Positions 44,322-53,075 of a stretch of DNA of 64,000 nt are shown here, piece after piece. The translations under genes and the position numbers were made by a program. Under the pieces are notes generated by a model. That model was not told the DNA's origin. It worked only from the letters and a program-made list of their open reading frames with translations, and did no database searches. Numbering within the stretch: the first letter of the stretch is position 1; each line of letters starts with the position of its first letter. This stretch comes from Acidobacteriota bacterium (GTDB lineage Bacteria; Acidobacteriota; Terriglobia; Terriglobales; Acidobacteriaceae): positions 124,001 to 188,000 of the forward strand of contig JAJZVX010000003.1 of the NCBI GenBank assembly GCA_021846985.1, written 5' to 3'.

Positions 44322-44717
44322 ATGATCGGTGCAGGGCTCACGGATAAGGTCGTCCTTATCACCGGAACCAACACCCTCCTTGGCATCGGAGCTGCTGTCG
44401 CTCGCGTCTTCGCCGGTCAGGGCGGTCGGCCTCTCCTGCACGACTTTCGTCCACCTTAAACCGCCGTGCTGCCGCCTGTGTCTGGCTCTCCATTCCGCCC
44501 CTCTGCGTGCTCTTGCCTGTCCCTGCAAACCTTTTCTCCAAGTCTCTTGCCCGATGAGGTACGCTCAGCCAGCACCCTCGTCTGCGCCATCGAGCCCGAC
44601 CTCTCCAACCCAGACACAATTTCCTCCCTCTTTAACGTTGCCAAGGAGAGGCTGGGCGCAGTCGACATCCTCGCAGACAAATACCGCTACTCGAGAAGGG
44701 AAGACGTTCCTGCCTCA
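44322..44717 (+). pseudogene. Relic of a short-chain dehydrogenase/reductase gene
   Basis: An ATG at 44322, with GGAG upstream, opens a frame with the SDR nucleotide-binding sequence VVLITGTNTLLGIGAAVARVFA, which stops at 44459 after 45 residues. A different frame from about 44544 resumes SDR-like sequence: VCAIEPDLSNPDTISSLF, then AKERLGAVDILADKYRY, matching the usual second beta-alpha-beta unit where DILVNNA is expected. Homology then fades at about 44717. The gene is broken by a frameshift and truncated, lacking the catalytic Tyr-x-x-x-Lys part. It is on the plus strand between the minus-strand rsmG and parA genes. Confidence 0.7.
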
Positions 44718-44841
44718 AGAGAAAACGATCCAGAACTCCTGACTGGCACTGATAAGGCGACGCGCTACGCTGAAGGGATTCGCATCTGTCTCATCGAGAA
44801 AACGAGGGAGGACCTGCCACGTATACGCAAGCCAGCCCTCG

Positions 44842-45489
44842 TCAAACGGGCGAACGGACAACGCGCTGCGCCAGAGTCAGTACTCGATTGCCGTGGCCAG
44901 CGAACGCATGTGCAACGGCCCAGGAAAACGCCGCACCTGCAATCGCCTTCAACTCCGGAAGGTTCCCGGATGTGGTCAACAGTACCAGCCACCCACCAGG
45001 GCGCACGAGCTGTGCGGCTGTCTCCACCGCCCGTTCCATGCGGTCCACAGCGCGCAAAGTCACACAGTCAAAGTCCTCTTTCAACCCCTCTGCCCGACCT
45101 GCATACACTTGCGCTTCAAGTTCCAGAACCCGCACGGCCTCCTGAAGAAACGCGGCCTTCTTTCCCTGCGACTCCGCCAACGTCACGGCAATCCCAGGTT
45201 GGCAAATCGCGATGGGAATCCCTGGGAATCCTGCGCCCGACCCGAAGTCGAGCAACGTGCGGATCTGGGGCGGAAGCCTCCGGGCGCAGGTAATCGACTC
45301 AATAAAATGCCGGCAGAGGATGCCTTCCTCATCGCGCACAGCCGTCAAATTCATGCGCGCATTCCAGCGCGCGAGTAGCAGATAGAATTCCCCAAAGCGT
45401 TCGGCCCTCTCTGGCGCGAGCGCATCCAGACCGGCCTCACAGAGCAAAGTCTGCAACCGTGCGCCTACGCGCTGCGCATCGTCGCTCAT
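44842..45489 (-). CDS. rsmG: 16S rRNA (guanine-527-N7)-methyltransferase
   Basis: This 215-aa enzyme (formerly GidB) methylates G527 of 16S rRNA. The S-adenosylmethionine-binding loop DFGSGAGFPGIPIAI starts near residue 81, with NARMNLTAVRDEE upstream and VTLRAVDRM downstream, all typical. The ATG at 45489 overlaps the TGA of the C26 gene (ATGA), so translation is coupled. It is often found next to parA and parB, as here, although a relic gene and parS sites now separate them. Confidence 0.95.
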   Translation of the reverse strand: MSDDAQRVGARLQTLLCEAGLDALAPERAERFGEFYLLLARWNARMNLTAVRDEEGILCRHFIESITCARRLPPQIRTLLDFGSGAGFPGIPIAICQPGIAVTLAESQGKKAAFLQEAVRVLELEAQVYAGRAEGLKEDFDCVTLRAVDRMERAVETAAQLVRPGGWLVLLTTSGNLPELKAIAGAAFSWAVAHAFAGHGNRVLTLAQRVVRSPV

Positions 45490-46235
45490 GCGCTCGTTGC
45501 CTGAACGGCGATCTCCCGGGGCTGCCACACTGTGGCTGCCTGTACAAAGGCGCCGAAGACGGCCCGTGACAGGGCGTTCGTAGAGTAGGTCCGTTCAGGA
45601 TGCCACTGCACCCCCAGCACAAAGTGATCCGGCGAATCCAGCTCGATGGCCTCGATCACGCCATCTTCGGGGCTCACCGCCGTCACCCGAAGGTTGTCGC
45701 CGGGCACCCGAATCGCTTGGTGATGGCTTGAGTTCACCTTGGGCTCAACTCCTTCGCCCCGCGGCACAAGACCTGCCAGTCTCGATCCCGGTGCAATCCG
45801 GATCGGGTGCGCCTCTGCCACGTCACTCCCTGGATTATGGTTCACCTTTGTCTTCAAATCTTGAATCAGCGAGCCACAGCACCACACGTTCAAGCTCTGT
45901 GCTCCCAGGCAGATGGCCAGGATCGGCTTTCTCATTCCAAACGCGTCCTGCAGGAGCAACTCGTCCACGGCCGTACGCGCTGGATCAGCCGCCCCGCAGG
46001 CAGCCGTTGCTTCTTCGCCAAATCTTTGTGGATCAACGTCGGCATGCCCGCCCGGCAGCAGGACTCCCTGCACGCCGGCGAGCAGCCTCGCCACGCGATC
46101 CTGCCGCTCATGCAAAGGCACAAGAATCGGCTTGACTCCCGCCGCATGCAGGGCCAGAAAATACTGCGGCAGCGTGCGCTGGTTATAAGCCATGTCGGTG
46201 CTGATCGGTTCGGGGATTGCAATGTGAACACACAT
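45486..46235 (-). CDS. Class I glutamine amidotransferase-like peptidase (C26, PuuD-like)
   Basis: This 249-aa protein belongs to the gamma-glutamyl hydrolase/PuuD group, which hydrolyses gamma-glutamyl bonds. The nucleophile is Cys109 in AICLGAQ, and the partners are His212 and Glu214 in GVQWHPE. LPGGHADVDPQ is typical of PuuD. The start at 46235 lies after TGGGG. It overlaps the rsmG start by four bases. The order with rsmG is unusual, and I see no other polyamine genes nearby, so the specific substrate is uncertain. Confidence 0.9.
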   Translation of the reverse strand: MCVHIAIPEPISTDMAYNQRTLPQYFLALHAAGVKPILVPLHERQDRVARLLAGVQGVLLPGGHADVDPQRFGEEATAACGAADPARTAVDELLLQDAFGMRKPILAICLGAQSLNVWCCGSLIQDLKTKVNHNPGSDVAEAHPIRIAPGSRLAGLVPRGEGVEPKVNSSHHQAIRVPGDNLRVTAVSPEDGVIEAIELDSPDHFVLGVQWHPERTYSTNALSRAVFGAFVQAATVWQPREIAVQATSA

Positions 46236-46433
46236 AAAGACCCCAGTTTACTTATGCAGAACCTGCTGGTGAAGTGCCATCGGGGGAAAGATGCCTGAAG
46301 AGTAACGGCTGCTGCAAAGGCATCCCCCGACCGTCTGACAGAGCAGCCTGGCCGCCTGATCTCATCCTTTGACGCAGCACATCTCCGACCGTTGCATTAA
46401 AAACATAACTATTTATATATGTATAACTTACAA
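46236..46433. other. AT-rich intergenic segment
   Basis: Between plsC and the C26 gene, bases 46385-46432 are strikingly AT-rich for this genome (TTATATATGTATAA lies in the middle). This may be the promoter of the C26-rsmG transcript. A clear -35/-10 pair with normal spacing was not found. Confidence 0.45.
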
Positions 46434-47231
46434 TCATTCAGCGATCACAATGCACTGATCTCCAGCCTCCGTCGTGTCCGAGGCTTGCTCACACGCCTCC
46501 AGCATCTCACCGATCTGCGCCTTCACGCGCTCCGTTAGCTCGTCCATCTGGCGCAGATTCATTCCCGCAGTCTCCACTGGCTTGCCCACGGTCAACGTCA
46601 GTTCCCCTGGAAAAAAGTGGTGGGTATGGATTGGCAGCAGGTCGTAGACGCCGTGGAGGGCAATGGGCACCAGTGGAACCTGGGCGCGGATCGCCAGATA
46701 GGCAGCGCCGGATTGAAAGGGTTGCAGTCTGCCGTCCGGAGTTCGGCCGCCCTCGGGAAAAACAAACAGCGGCATGCTGCCTCGCAGGGCCTTGATCGCC
46801 GCTCCGAGGCTGCCAAGGGTGGCGTGCGAGTTGGAAGTATCGATAGCAATCTGGCCGGAGCGGTTCAGATACCAGCCAATGAACACAATCCGCCAAAGCT
46901 CCTTCTTGGCCAGGATGCGGAATTGAAAGGGCAGCGCGGCAAAGATCACCGGCGTGTCCATGTACGACGTATGGTTGGCAACCAACACCGCCACAGGGTA
47001 GCGCTTCAGGTTCTCCGCGCCATGCACGGTAAGCCTACAGCCTGAGACCCGCACCAACGCCCGCGCCCAGAGCCGGGCAATCCCATGCTGTGCTTTGCCG
47101 CTGCGATCCACAAGCGAAACCAACAGCGCGCAGGAACCGCACACTGCCGTGATGACCGCCAGCAGCGGCGATTGCAGCAGGTTGGTGCGCCAGCGTTGGA
47201 GCACCGGCAACGGATTGGGCCGTCGGCTCAT
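46434..47231 (-). CDS. plsC: 1-acyl-sn-glycerol-3-phosphate acyltransferase
   Basis: This 265-aa membrane-associated acyltransferase makes phosphatidic acid from lysophosphatidic acid in phospholipid synthesis. The catalytic HX4D motif is His87-Asp92 (NHTSYMD), and FPEGGRTPDG near residue 158 is the glycerol-phosphate-binding block. A hydrophobic N-terminal segment (LLAVITAVCGSCALLV) anchors it in the membrane. The ATG overlaps the folC stop codon (ATGA), so it is translated from the folC transcript. Confidence 0.94.
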   Translation of the reverse strand: MSRRPNPLPVLQRWRTNLLQSPLLAVITAVCGSCALLVSLVDRSGKAQHGIARLWARALVRVSGCRLTVHGAENLKRYPVAVLVANHTSYMDTPVIFAALPFQFRILAKKELWRIVFIGWYLNRSGQIAIDTSNSHATLGSLGAAIKALRGSMPLFVFPEGGRTPDGRLQPFQSGAAYLAIRAQVPLVPIALHGVYDLLPIHTHHFFPGELTLTVGKPVETAGMNLRQMDELTERVKAQIGEMLEACEQASDTTEAGDQCIVIAE

Positions 47232-48556
47232 TGCCTCTCCGTTTCCGCAAGCAGCAGCGAACGAGCCTCGCCTGCCAGATAAACCGAACCGCAGACTACC
47301 GCGATGCCGTTCGCCGTGGACTCCTCCGCCATGGCGAGCGCTTGCACCACCGACTCCGCCGGCTCGGCGGCAACGCCCACGGCTGCCGCGGCCGCCAGCA
47401 GATCCGGGAGCGCCGTGGCGCGGGCGCTATGGATGGGAGCCACAATCACGCGGTCGAAGAGTGGAAACAGGATGCTGCTCATCTCGTGGACTGACTTGTC
47501 GCGCAGGCAACTGAAAACCAGCGTGCGCGGTTGGCTGCCGCGCAGATCGTCTTGCAGTGCGGCCCGCAACGCCTGTGCGCCGGCGGGATTGTGGGCCACA
47601 TCCAGAACCCACTCCACTGCGCCACGCCGGATGCGCTCCATCCGGCCCGGCCAGCGCGTCTGCCGGATGCCGGCCTCGATCGTGGCGGGCGTGATCCCTC
47701 GGCCTGTCAGCGTGGCCAGTTCTACGGCGGCGGCCATGGCCAGGGCTAGATTCCGATGTTGATGGGGTCCCTTCAGAGGTGAATCCACGCGGATTGGCGC
47801 GCCGAGTGCCTCGACCAGATAGGCTTTCGCCGCGGTATCACCTGGAGAGGGCAGGTACACCGAAGCATCGACGATCCGGACTCCCAGCTGCGTTTCCACC
47901 TCGCCCAGCGCCTCGTTCACCTCGCGATCCTGCGGCAGCGTGATCAGGACGCCGCCGCGGCGAAGGATTCCGGCCTTTTCCCGCGCAATGGCGCCCAGCG
48001 TGGAGCCGAGCCATTCCATATGGTCATACGCAATGTCGGTGATGATCGAGAGTTGCGGATCGACAACGTTGGTTGCATCCAGGCGTCCGCCCATCCCGAC
48101 TTCCAGCACGGCCATTTCCACGCGGCTTCGCGCAAAGTGGAGCAACGCCTGGGCCGTCAGAACCTCAAAGAAGCTGGGCAACTGCGGCAGCGCGCCCTCG
48201 CGCACCTGCCGTTGCGCGGCCGCATCCACCTCAAAGTAGAGTCCGCCAAAGTCCGTGTCGGCAATCTCCGCGCCGTCTATGCGAATCCGCTCGTTCACGC
48301 GCGTCAGGTGCGGCGAGGTATATAGCCCGGTGCGTACACCCGAGGCGGTAAGGACCGAGGCCAGCGTGGCGGCCGTAGAGCCTTTACCATTGGTCCCTGC
48401 AATCAGGATCGTCCGGAAGCGTTTCTGCGGATTGCCAAGCGCCTCCAGCAGCACCCGGACCTCGCCGAGTGAAAACTTGCGCTGCGGCGTCCCGGCTGCC
48501 GTGTAAAGCTCCGGAACCTTGGCGTAGAGTTGGTCGATGGCCGCTTGGTAAGACAT
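47228..48556 (-). CDS. folC: Bifunctional folylpolyglutamate/dihydrofolate synthase
   Basis: This 442-aa ATP-dependent ligase adds glutamate to folates and may also make dihydrofolate. Motifs are the P-loop ILIAGTNGKGSTAATL, the Ser-Pro-His-Leu loop YTSPHLTRVNERIR, and LEVGMGGRLDATNVVDP. The Mur-ligase C-terminal domain with DVAHNPAGAQAL follows. I chose the ATG at 48556 because the frame extends 32 codons upstream into sequence that overlaps the next gene. It is translationally coupled to plsC. Confidence 0.95.
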   Translation of the reverse strand: MSYQAAIDQLYAKVPELYTAAGTPQRKFSLGEVRVLLEALGNPQKRFRTILIAGTNGKGSTAATLASVLTASGVRTGLYTSPHLTRVNERIRIDGAEIADTDFGGLYFEVDAAAQRQVREGALPQLPSFFEVLTAQALLHFARSRVEMAVLEVGMGGRLDATNVVDPQLSIITDIAYDHMEWLGSTLGAIAREKAGILRRGGVLITLPQDREVNEALGEVETQLGVRIVDASVYLPSPGDTAAKAYLVEALGAPIRVDSPLKGPHQHRNLALAMAAAVELATLTGRGITPATIEAGIRQTRWPGRMERIRRGAVEWVLDVAHNPAGAQALRAALQDDLRGSQPRTLVFSCLRDKSVHEMSSILFPLFDRVIVAPIHSARATALPDLLAAAAAVGVAAEPAESVVQALAMAEESTANGIAVVCGSVYLAGEARSLLLAETERQ

Positions 48557-48606
48557 GGAAGCTTCAGTATAAAAGGCTCGTGGCTGCGGCGCACGGCGTG
48601 TTTTTT

Positions 48607-49416
48607 TCACTTCAGCAGCAACTGCAGCGCACGGCGCGCACTCTGCAGGCATTCCCGGGCCTCGTCTTCCGAGAGCAGGCCGTGATGAACGGCCTTCTTG
48701 CCGGTGTCGTTCACCTGGTTGGCCACGCCCGGAAACTCCGCGTCGATGCCGGTGAGTTGCAGGTTATCATTCACTTCGCGCAGAAGGCTTCCCAGCGTCG
48801 CGGCATTGCGGTAGCGGGTGCGCACCTGGCGCGCCAGGACCGAGGGAAGCTTTTGCTTGATGGCTTCCTCCAGCACCGAGCGGCACATCACCGCGCAAGC
48901 GGTAAACATCCCAAAGAAGTAGCAACGCGTGGCTTCGTCAAGATAGCGATCCGCTTCTTCCGAACTGGCCGCAGACACCACGCATTCCCGCAGATGGGCG
49001 GCGCGCAGCACCGCTGGCTCAATCATCTCCAGCAGCTCCAGAGAAAAAGCCGCGCGCAGCAACTCGTTCTGCTGGTAATCGAGCGCCCGCTGAATCTCCT
49101 GCCACGCCGGGACCGTCGATGCGCTGTCCGCTGGCTGCAGCCGCGTCAACGAGGTCAACCGCTGCCGTGCGTGCTCCACAAAGCCCTGTCGCATCTCCTG
49201 GGCCAGCCTCTGCCACTCCGCTACAAACACTGTTGGCTGCTGCTGGTAGCGCGCCCACAGTTCGTCGTAGACAATCCCAGGCAGAACGCTGCGCAGTTGC
49301 GGAAAGCGGCCCGTCCTCGCCAGCTCCGCTATGGCCGCACAGAACTCCCGCCCGGGAGCATCCGCCGTGGACATCTGCAGTAGCTCACTCTCCAAGCGCC
49401 CTACGTCAATGCTCAT
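48607..49416 (-). CDS. Conserved protein of unknown function (DUF4145-like C-terminus)
   Basis: This 269-aa protein has no signal peptide or membrane segment. Its second half is helical: EATRCYFFGMFTACAVMCRSVLEEAIKQKL resembles the DUF4145/HEPN-like core found in proteins of nucleic-acid or defence context, and KKAVHHGLLSEDEARECLQSA is the matching final helix. The first half has no recognised motif. GGAGGAAG lies nine bases before the ATG, so the start is well supported. It is the first gene of the minus-strand folC-plsC group, facing the intergenic region before dnaN. The family assignment is tentative. Confidence 0.55.
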   Translation of the reverse strand: MSIDVGRLESELLQMSTADAPGREFCAAIAELARTGRFPQLRSVLPGIVYDELWARYQQQPTVFVAEWQRLAQEMRQGFVEHARQRLTSLTRLQPADSASTVPAWQEIQRALDYQQNELLRAAFSLELLEMIEPAVLRAAHLRECVVSAASSEEADRYLDEATRCYFFGMFTACAVMCRSVLEEAIKQKLPSVLARQVRTRYRNAATLGSLLREVNDNLQLTGIDAEFPGVANQVNDTGKKAVHHGLLSEDEARECLQSARRALQLLLK

Positions 49417-50223
49417 AACCCCGTGCTTCCTCCGTACTTAACCGCACAGTGTAAAAGCAAGCCGCTGTCGAACCAATGCCCATTCCCTGCTGCCGCCAAT
49501 CCGCATACGGAAATGGGAACACTGGACCCAAGAAGCCGACAGCGGGAATCTCTCGCTGATGTGCCGCCCGGCGATCGCATGGCGTCCCTCTCGGCGGGTA
49601 CACACTGCGCCTACGCTCCATCGGTCACGCTGCCGCCTCCCTCATCCCGCCTCGCATGGCACGGCATCAAACTCCCTGCCCTGTGTATTCCCGGGTCGTT
49701 CCATCTCCTCGTTTCACGCGCGGTTAACCCGCTATTTCACACAAACACCCTCTGTCCCACAGGGATCTTGCGCCCCCTTGTGGATACCGTGGGAAACTCA
49801 GCACCGAACCCGTCCTCTCTGTCCCGCTTTTCCAATCATCCTGAATTCCACAGCCAGGATTTAGAAAACCCGCACTACGCCAACTCTGGCGCACCAAACC
49901 ACTTGGCCGTTCTTTCCACTTTTCCTTCGATAACGACGGAGACTACTATCTTTTTCTTCTTTCATCCTCCCCATTTCCTCACCCTTCGCCACGATCAACG
50001 CGAAGCACGAAACCATCTCCACATGCGCAGGCCAGAAGGCTCGCAAGGCTAAAACGGAAAAAGAGCGCCCGGATCAACAGAAGCAACCCGGTTTTCCACG
50101 CGCAATTGATTGCCGGGATGACTACAATCGAAAACAACCGGGCTGAGCCGTATCCGCAGGGCAGCAAGTTGTTGTAGAGTGTGGCCAGTGCGGCAACGCG
50201 CTCAAATTTATGAAGGTAGGCCT
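49417..50223. other. Long non-coding region before dnaN, possible replication origin
   Basis: This 807-base region has no frame I can support as a gene, although one open plus frame exists by chance. It contains TTGTGGATAC at 49778-49787, one mismatch from a DnaA box, and several weaker TCCACA-containing matches. Genes diverge from it to the left (unknown gene, folC, plsC) and to the right (dnaN). With parABS and rsmG 5-8 kb away, an origin here is possible but not shown. Confidence 0.35.
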
Positions 50224-51396
50224 ATGCCGAAAGTTGAGAGCGATGTGGAGATGCCTGCCGCGCAGGGGGCAGCGATGGAGATCACGGTAAGCCGCCAGGA
50301 GCTGGTGAAAGAGCTTACGGCCACGCAGAGCGTAGTTGAGCGCAAAACGACCATTCCGATTCTTTCCAATTTTCTAATCGAGGCGGATGGCGAGCGGCTG
50401 AACATCACGGCAACGGACCTCGATCAGGCCATTCACACCAGCGCCGCCGCCAAGGTAAAGAAGCCCGGCGCCTGTACGATTCCAGCCCGCAAGCTCTACG
50501 ATTACATCAAGCTGCTTCCCGATGGAGAGATCTCTATCAAGCTCCTGGAGAATCACTGGGTGCAGATCCGCTCGGGCCGGTCGAACACCAAAATGGTAGG
50601 CATGGCGCGGGCCAACTATCCGCAGGTTCCGGAGTTTCCCGCGCTGTCTCCCACGCCCATCTCCACGGGGGCCCTCAAGACTCTTATCACGCGCACCATC
50701 TTCGCCATTTCCAACGAGGAGTCACGCTACACCCTGAACGGCGCGCTGCTCATCCTCAAGGCCGAATCGCTGGCCATGGTAGCCACAGACGGTCATCGCC
50801 TTTCGTTTGTCGAAAAGCCCAACGAGACCCTGGAAGGCATCAGCGGCGAGAAGCGCGTTCTTATCCCGCGCAAGGCGCTCTCGGAGCTGCAGCAGCTTCT
50901 AGCCTCCACGGAAGCCGAGAAGATTGACTTTGCCGACGACGAACATACACTCTTCTTCCGTGTCGGCCATCGCACCCTGAGCAGCCGCAAGCTCAACGGG
51001 CAGTTCCCTAACTTCGAAGCCGTGATGCCCCGCGACAACACCCGGTTCGTGATCATTCGCTCCAGCGAGCTTTCTGCCGCCATTCAGCGCGTGGCGCAAT
51101 TTGCCGACGAGCGCTCCGGCGCCATCCGCATGCGCCTTGAGGCCAACGAACTCCGCATCAGTTCCAGTTCCACCGAGTCTGGCGAAAGCGAAGACACCAT
51201 CGATACGCCCTACGCCGGCGAATCCATTACCGTGGGTTTCAACTCCTCTTACATTCTGGACTTTCTCAAGGCGCTCAACAACGAGGGTGAGGTGCGGCTG
51301 GAGTTCAAAGACGCGCAATCCGCCGGCCAAATGCGCCCCGAGGATCCCAACGCCGAGTACAAGTACCGCTACGTGCTGATGCCTATGCGCATCTGA
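50224..51396 (+). CDS. dnaN: DNA polymerase III beta subunit (sliding clamp)
   Basis: This 390-aa ring-forming clamp tethers polymerase III to DNA. The start of the first domain MEITVSRQELVKELTATQSVVE and the KTTIPILSNFLIEADGERL block are diagnostic, and the final VLMPMRI ends like typical clamps. I use the ATG at 50224, preceded by AAGGTAGG; the ATG at 50275 would start exactly at the conserved domain. No dnaA lies beside it in the window, unlike the classic dnaA-dnaN order. Confidence 0.97.
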   Translation: MPKVESDVEMPAAQGAAMEITVSRQELVKELTATQSVVERKTTIPILSNFLIEADGERLNITATDLDQAIHTSAAAKVKKPGACTIPARKLYDYIKLLPDGEISIKLLENHWVQIRSGRSNTKMVGMARANYPQVPEFPALSPTPISTGALKTLITRTIFAISNEESRYTLNGALLILKAESLAMVATDGHRLSFVEKPNETLEGISGEKRVLIPRKALSELQQLLASTEAEKIDFADDEHTLFFRVGHRTLSSRKLNGQFPNFEAVMPRDNTRFVIIRSSELSAAIQRVAQFADERSGAIRMRLEANELRISSSSTESGESEDTIDTPYAGESITVGFNSSYILDFLKALNNEGEVRLEFKDAQSAGQMRPEDPNAEYKYRYVLMPMRI

Positions 51397-51422
51397 GCGG
51401 TTCCTCCGGCGCTCTCCGTGCG

Positions 51423-52133
51423 TTATCCGGCCAATTCGTGTATGCGCTCGTGCGGCCGGTCGCGCAGCATGCCGTCGCCCTTCGTCAGCCACGCCACGCC
51501 AAACGCAATCAGCGCTACCGACTCGCAGCAGAAGAACGGGTGCAGCATCCCCTGCGCCTCGGTGAGCCCCTTCACTGTCAGGCCCACCATCGCGGACATG
51601 CTGATGATGATCGTCACGCCGCACACCCAGTAGATCGTGTTGCGCTTCCGTTTGCGTTGTGTGAGCCTCCGTTCCGGCGACGAGCGCCGGAATAAGAACA
51701 GGCAGAAATACGCAATGGAAAGAAACATCAGCGCAGCAAAGGCGGTGTGCGTATAGCCAATGTCGATCTGCAGCCGGGTGTAGCGGCTGCAGCCAGGATC
51801 CTCCGAAGGAAACAGCGCTACTCCTAGCGTGAACGCCCCCGCCATATAGCCTGCAATTTCATCGTGCCGGTCGTAGCCTCGCGAGCAGATGAGAAACATG
51901 GCGATCACCCACAGGCTGCCGATGTATACGCTGCTCATGGGGGTGTAGTAGTAGTCGCTCACGGCGCGCTCAATCAGCGGCCGTGGCAGCGCATGTCCTG
52001 GCCCCGCCAGCGCCAGCGCAATGGTCCCGCCAGGCAGCACAAAAGGCAGCGCCAAGGCGATGATCCCCACCAGTCTGCGCAGCATGTGATAGGAGAGAAC
52101 GGCTGGATTCCTGGTCGCATTCCTGGCAGCCAT
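51423..52133 (-). CDS. DUF998-like integral membrane protein
   Basis: This 236-aa protein has about six or seven hydrophobic segments and resembles DUF998 membrane proteins, which have no assigned role. SDYYYTPMSSVYIGSLWVIAMF and DRHDEIAGYMAGAFTLGVALFP are characteristic stretches. GGGGGAG lies a few bases before the ATG at 52133. It is convergent with dnaN and on the same strand as accD, whose stop codon is about 80 bases upstream. No functional link is evident. Confidence 0.65.
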   Translation of the reverse strand: MAARNATRNPAVLSYHMLRRLVGIIALALPFVLPGGTIALALAGPGHALPRPLIERAVSDYYYTPMSSVYIGSLWVIAMFLICSRGYDRHDEIAGYMAGAFTLGVALFPSEDPGCSRYTRLQIDIGYTHTAFAALMFLSIAYFCLFLFRRSSPERRLTQRKRKRNTIYWVCGVTIIISMSAMVGLTVKGLTEAQGMLHPFFCCESVALIAFGVAWLTKGDGMLRDRPHERIHELAG

Positions 52134-52214
52134 CGGCTCCCCCGCGCATCTCTCTTGCTGGAACCGGCCCCAGCATGGCCTGTCTGTTCCCGCCCGGCGT
52201 CTTTCGTTGTCTGC

Positions 52215-53075
52215 TTACAGCTTCATGAAGCTGAAGGCGCGGATCAGGTAGCTCTTCAGATCCTTCCGATGCACAACCGCATCCAGAAAGCCCTTTTCCA
52301 GCAGGAACTCCGAGCGTTGAAACCCTTCGGGGAGCTTCTGCCGGATGGTCTGCTCGATCACGCGAGGACCGGCAAAGCCAATCAGCGCCCCCGGCTCGGC
52401 AATGTTCAAGTCGCCCAGCATGGCAAAGCTCGCCGTCACGCCGCCCGTGGTTGGGTCGGTCAGCACGCAGATGTAGGGCACCTTTGCATCGTCCAGTTGC
52501 GCCAGCGCTGTGGACACCTTCGCCATCTGCATCAGGCTCACTACGCCTTCCATCATGCGCGCGCCGCCCGAGGCCGCCACCACAATCAGCGGCATTCGTC
52601 CCACCCGCGCACGGTCCACCGCGCGGGCAATCGTCTCACCCACCACCGCGCCCATGGAGCCGCCGATAAAACTGTACTCCATGGCGCTCACCACCACACG
52701 GTGCGGCCCCATCTGGCCAACGGCGTTCACAATGGCGTCGTCCAGTCCCGTGTCTTCCTGGGCTTTGCGCAATCGCTGCTTATAGGGCTTCACATCGGCA
52801 AAGTTCAGCGGATCGGTCGAGCGCAGCCCGCCATCCACGTGTTCGTAGCCCGGCTCCAGCAGCAACTGGATACGCCGCCGTGCCCCGATCCTGAAGTGGT
52901 GCTGGCACTTCGGGCAAACGTTCAGGTTGGCTTCCAGATCGGCCTTGAAGATAAAGGCGCGGCACCCTACACACTTTACCCACAAGCCTTCGGTCCGGAC
53001 CGTTTTGCCGGCCGCGTCGGCGCTTTCCGCTGGCGCCGGCTCGAACTCGCCATTCTCTCGTTTGAACCAGGACAT
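52215..53075 (-). CDS. accD: Acetyl-CoA carboxylase carboxyltransferase subunit beta
   Basis: This 286-aa subunit transfers the carboxyl group to acetyl-CoA, giving malonyl-CoA for fatty acid synthesis. The zinc ribbon uses Cys35, Cys38, Cys54 and Cys57 (KCVGC and VCPKC). The crotonase-like catalytic domain is seen in SFIGGSMGAVVGE, ASGGARMMEG and DPTTGGVTASFAMLGD. I chose the ATG at 53075, preceded by AAGAGAG; the frame is open for 35 more codons upstream. The alpha subunit is not in the window. Confidence 0.97.
   Translation of the reverse strand: MSWFKRENGEFEPAPAESADAAGKTVRTEGLWVKCVGCRAFIFKADLEANLNVCPKCQHHFRIGARRRIQLLLEPGYEHVDGGLRSTDPLNFADVKPYKQRLRKAQEDTGLDDAIVNAVGQMGPHRVVVSAMEYSFIGGSMGAVVGETIARAVDRARVGRMPLIVVAASGGARMMEGVVSLMQMAKVSTALAQLDDAKVPYICVLTDPTTGGVTASFAMLGDLNIAEPGALIGFAGPRVIEQTIRQKLPEGFQRSEFLLEKGFLDAVVHRKDLKSYLIRAFSFMKL

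Noticed and set aside
44466-45293. Plus-strand frame of 275 codons over rsmG
   Set aside because: Its first part is an SDR relic reported as a pseudogene; the rest is opposite rsmG and has no own support.
49423-50052. Plus-strand frame in the region before dnaN
   Set aside because: Low-complexity Pro/Ser/His-rich translation, no ribosome-binding site and no recognisable family.
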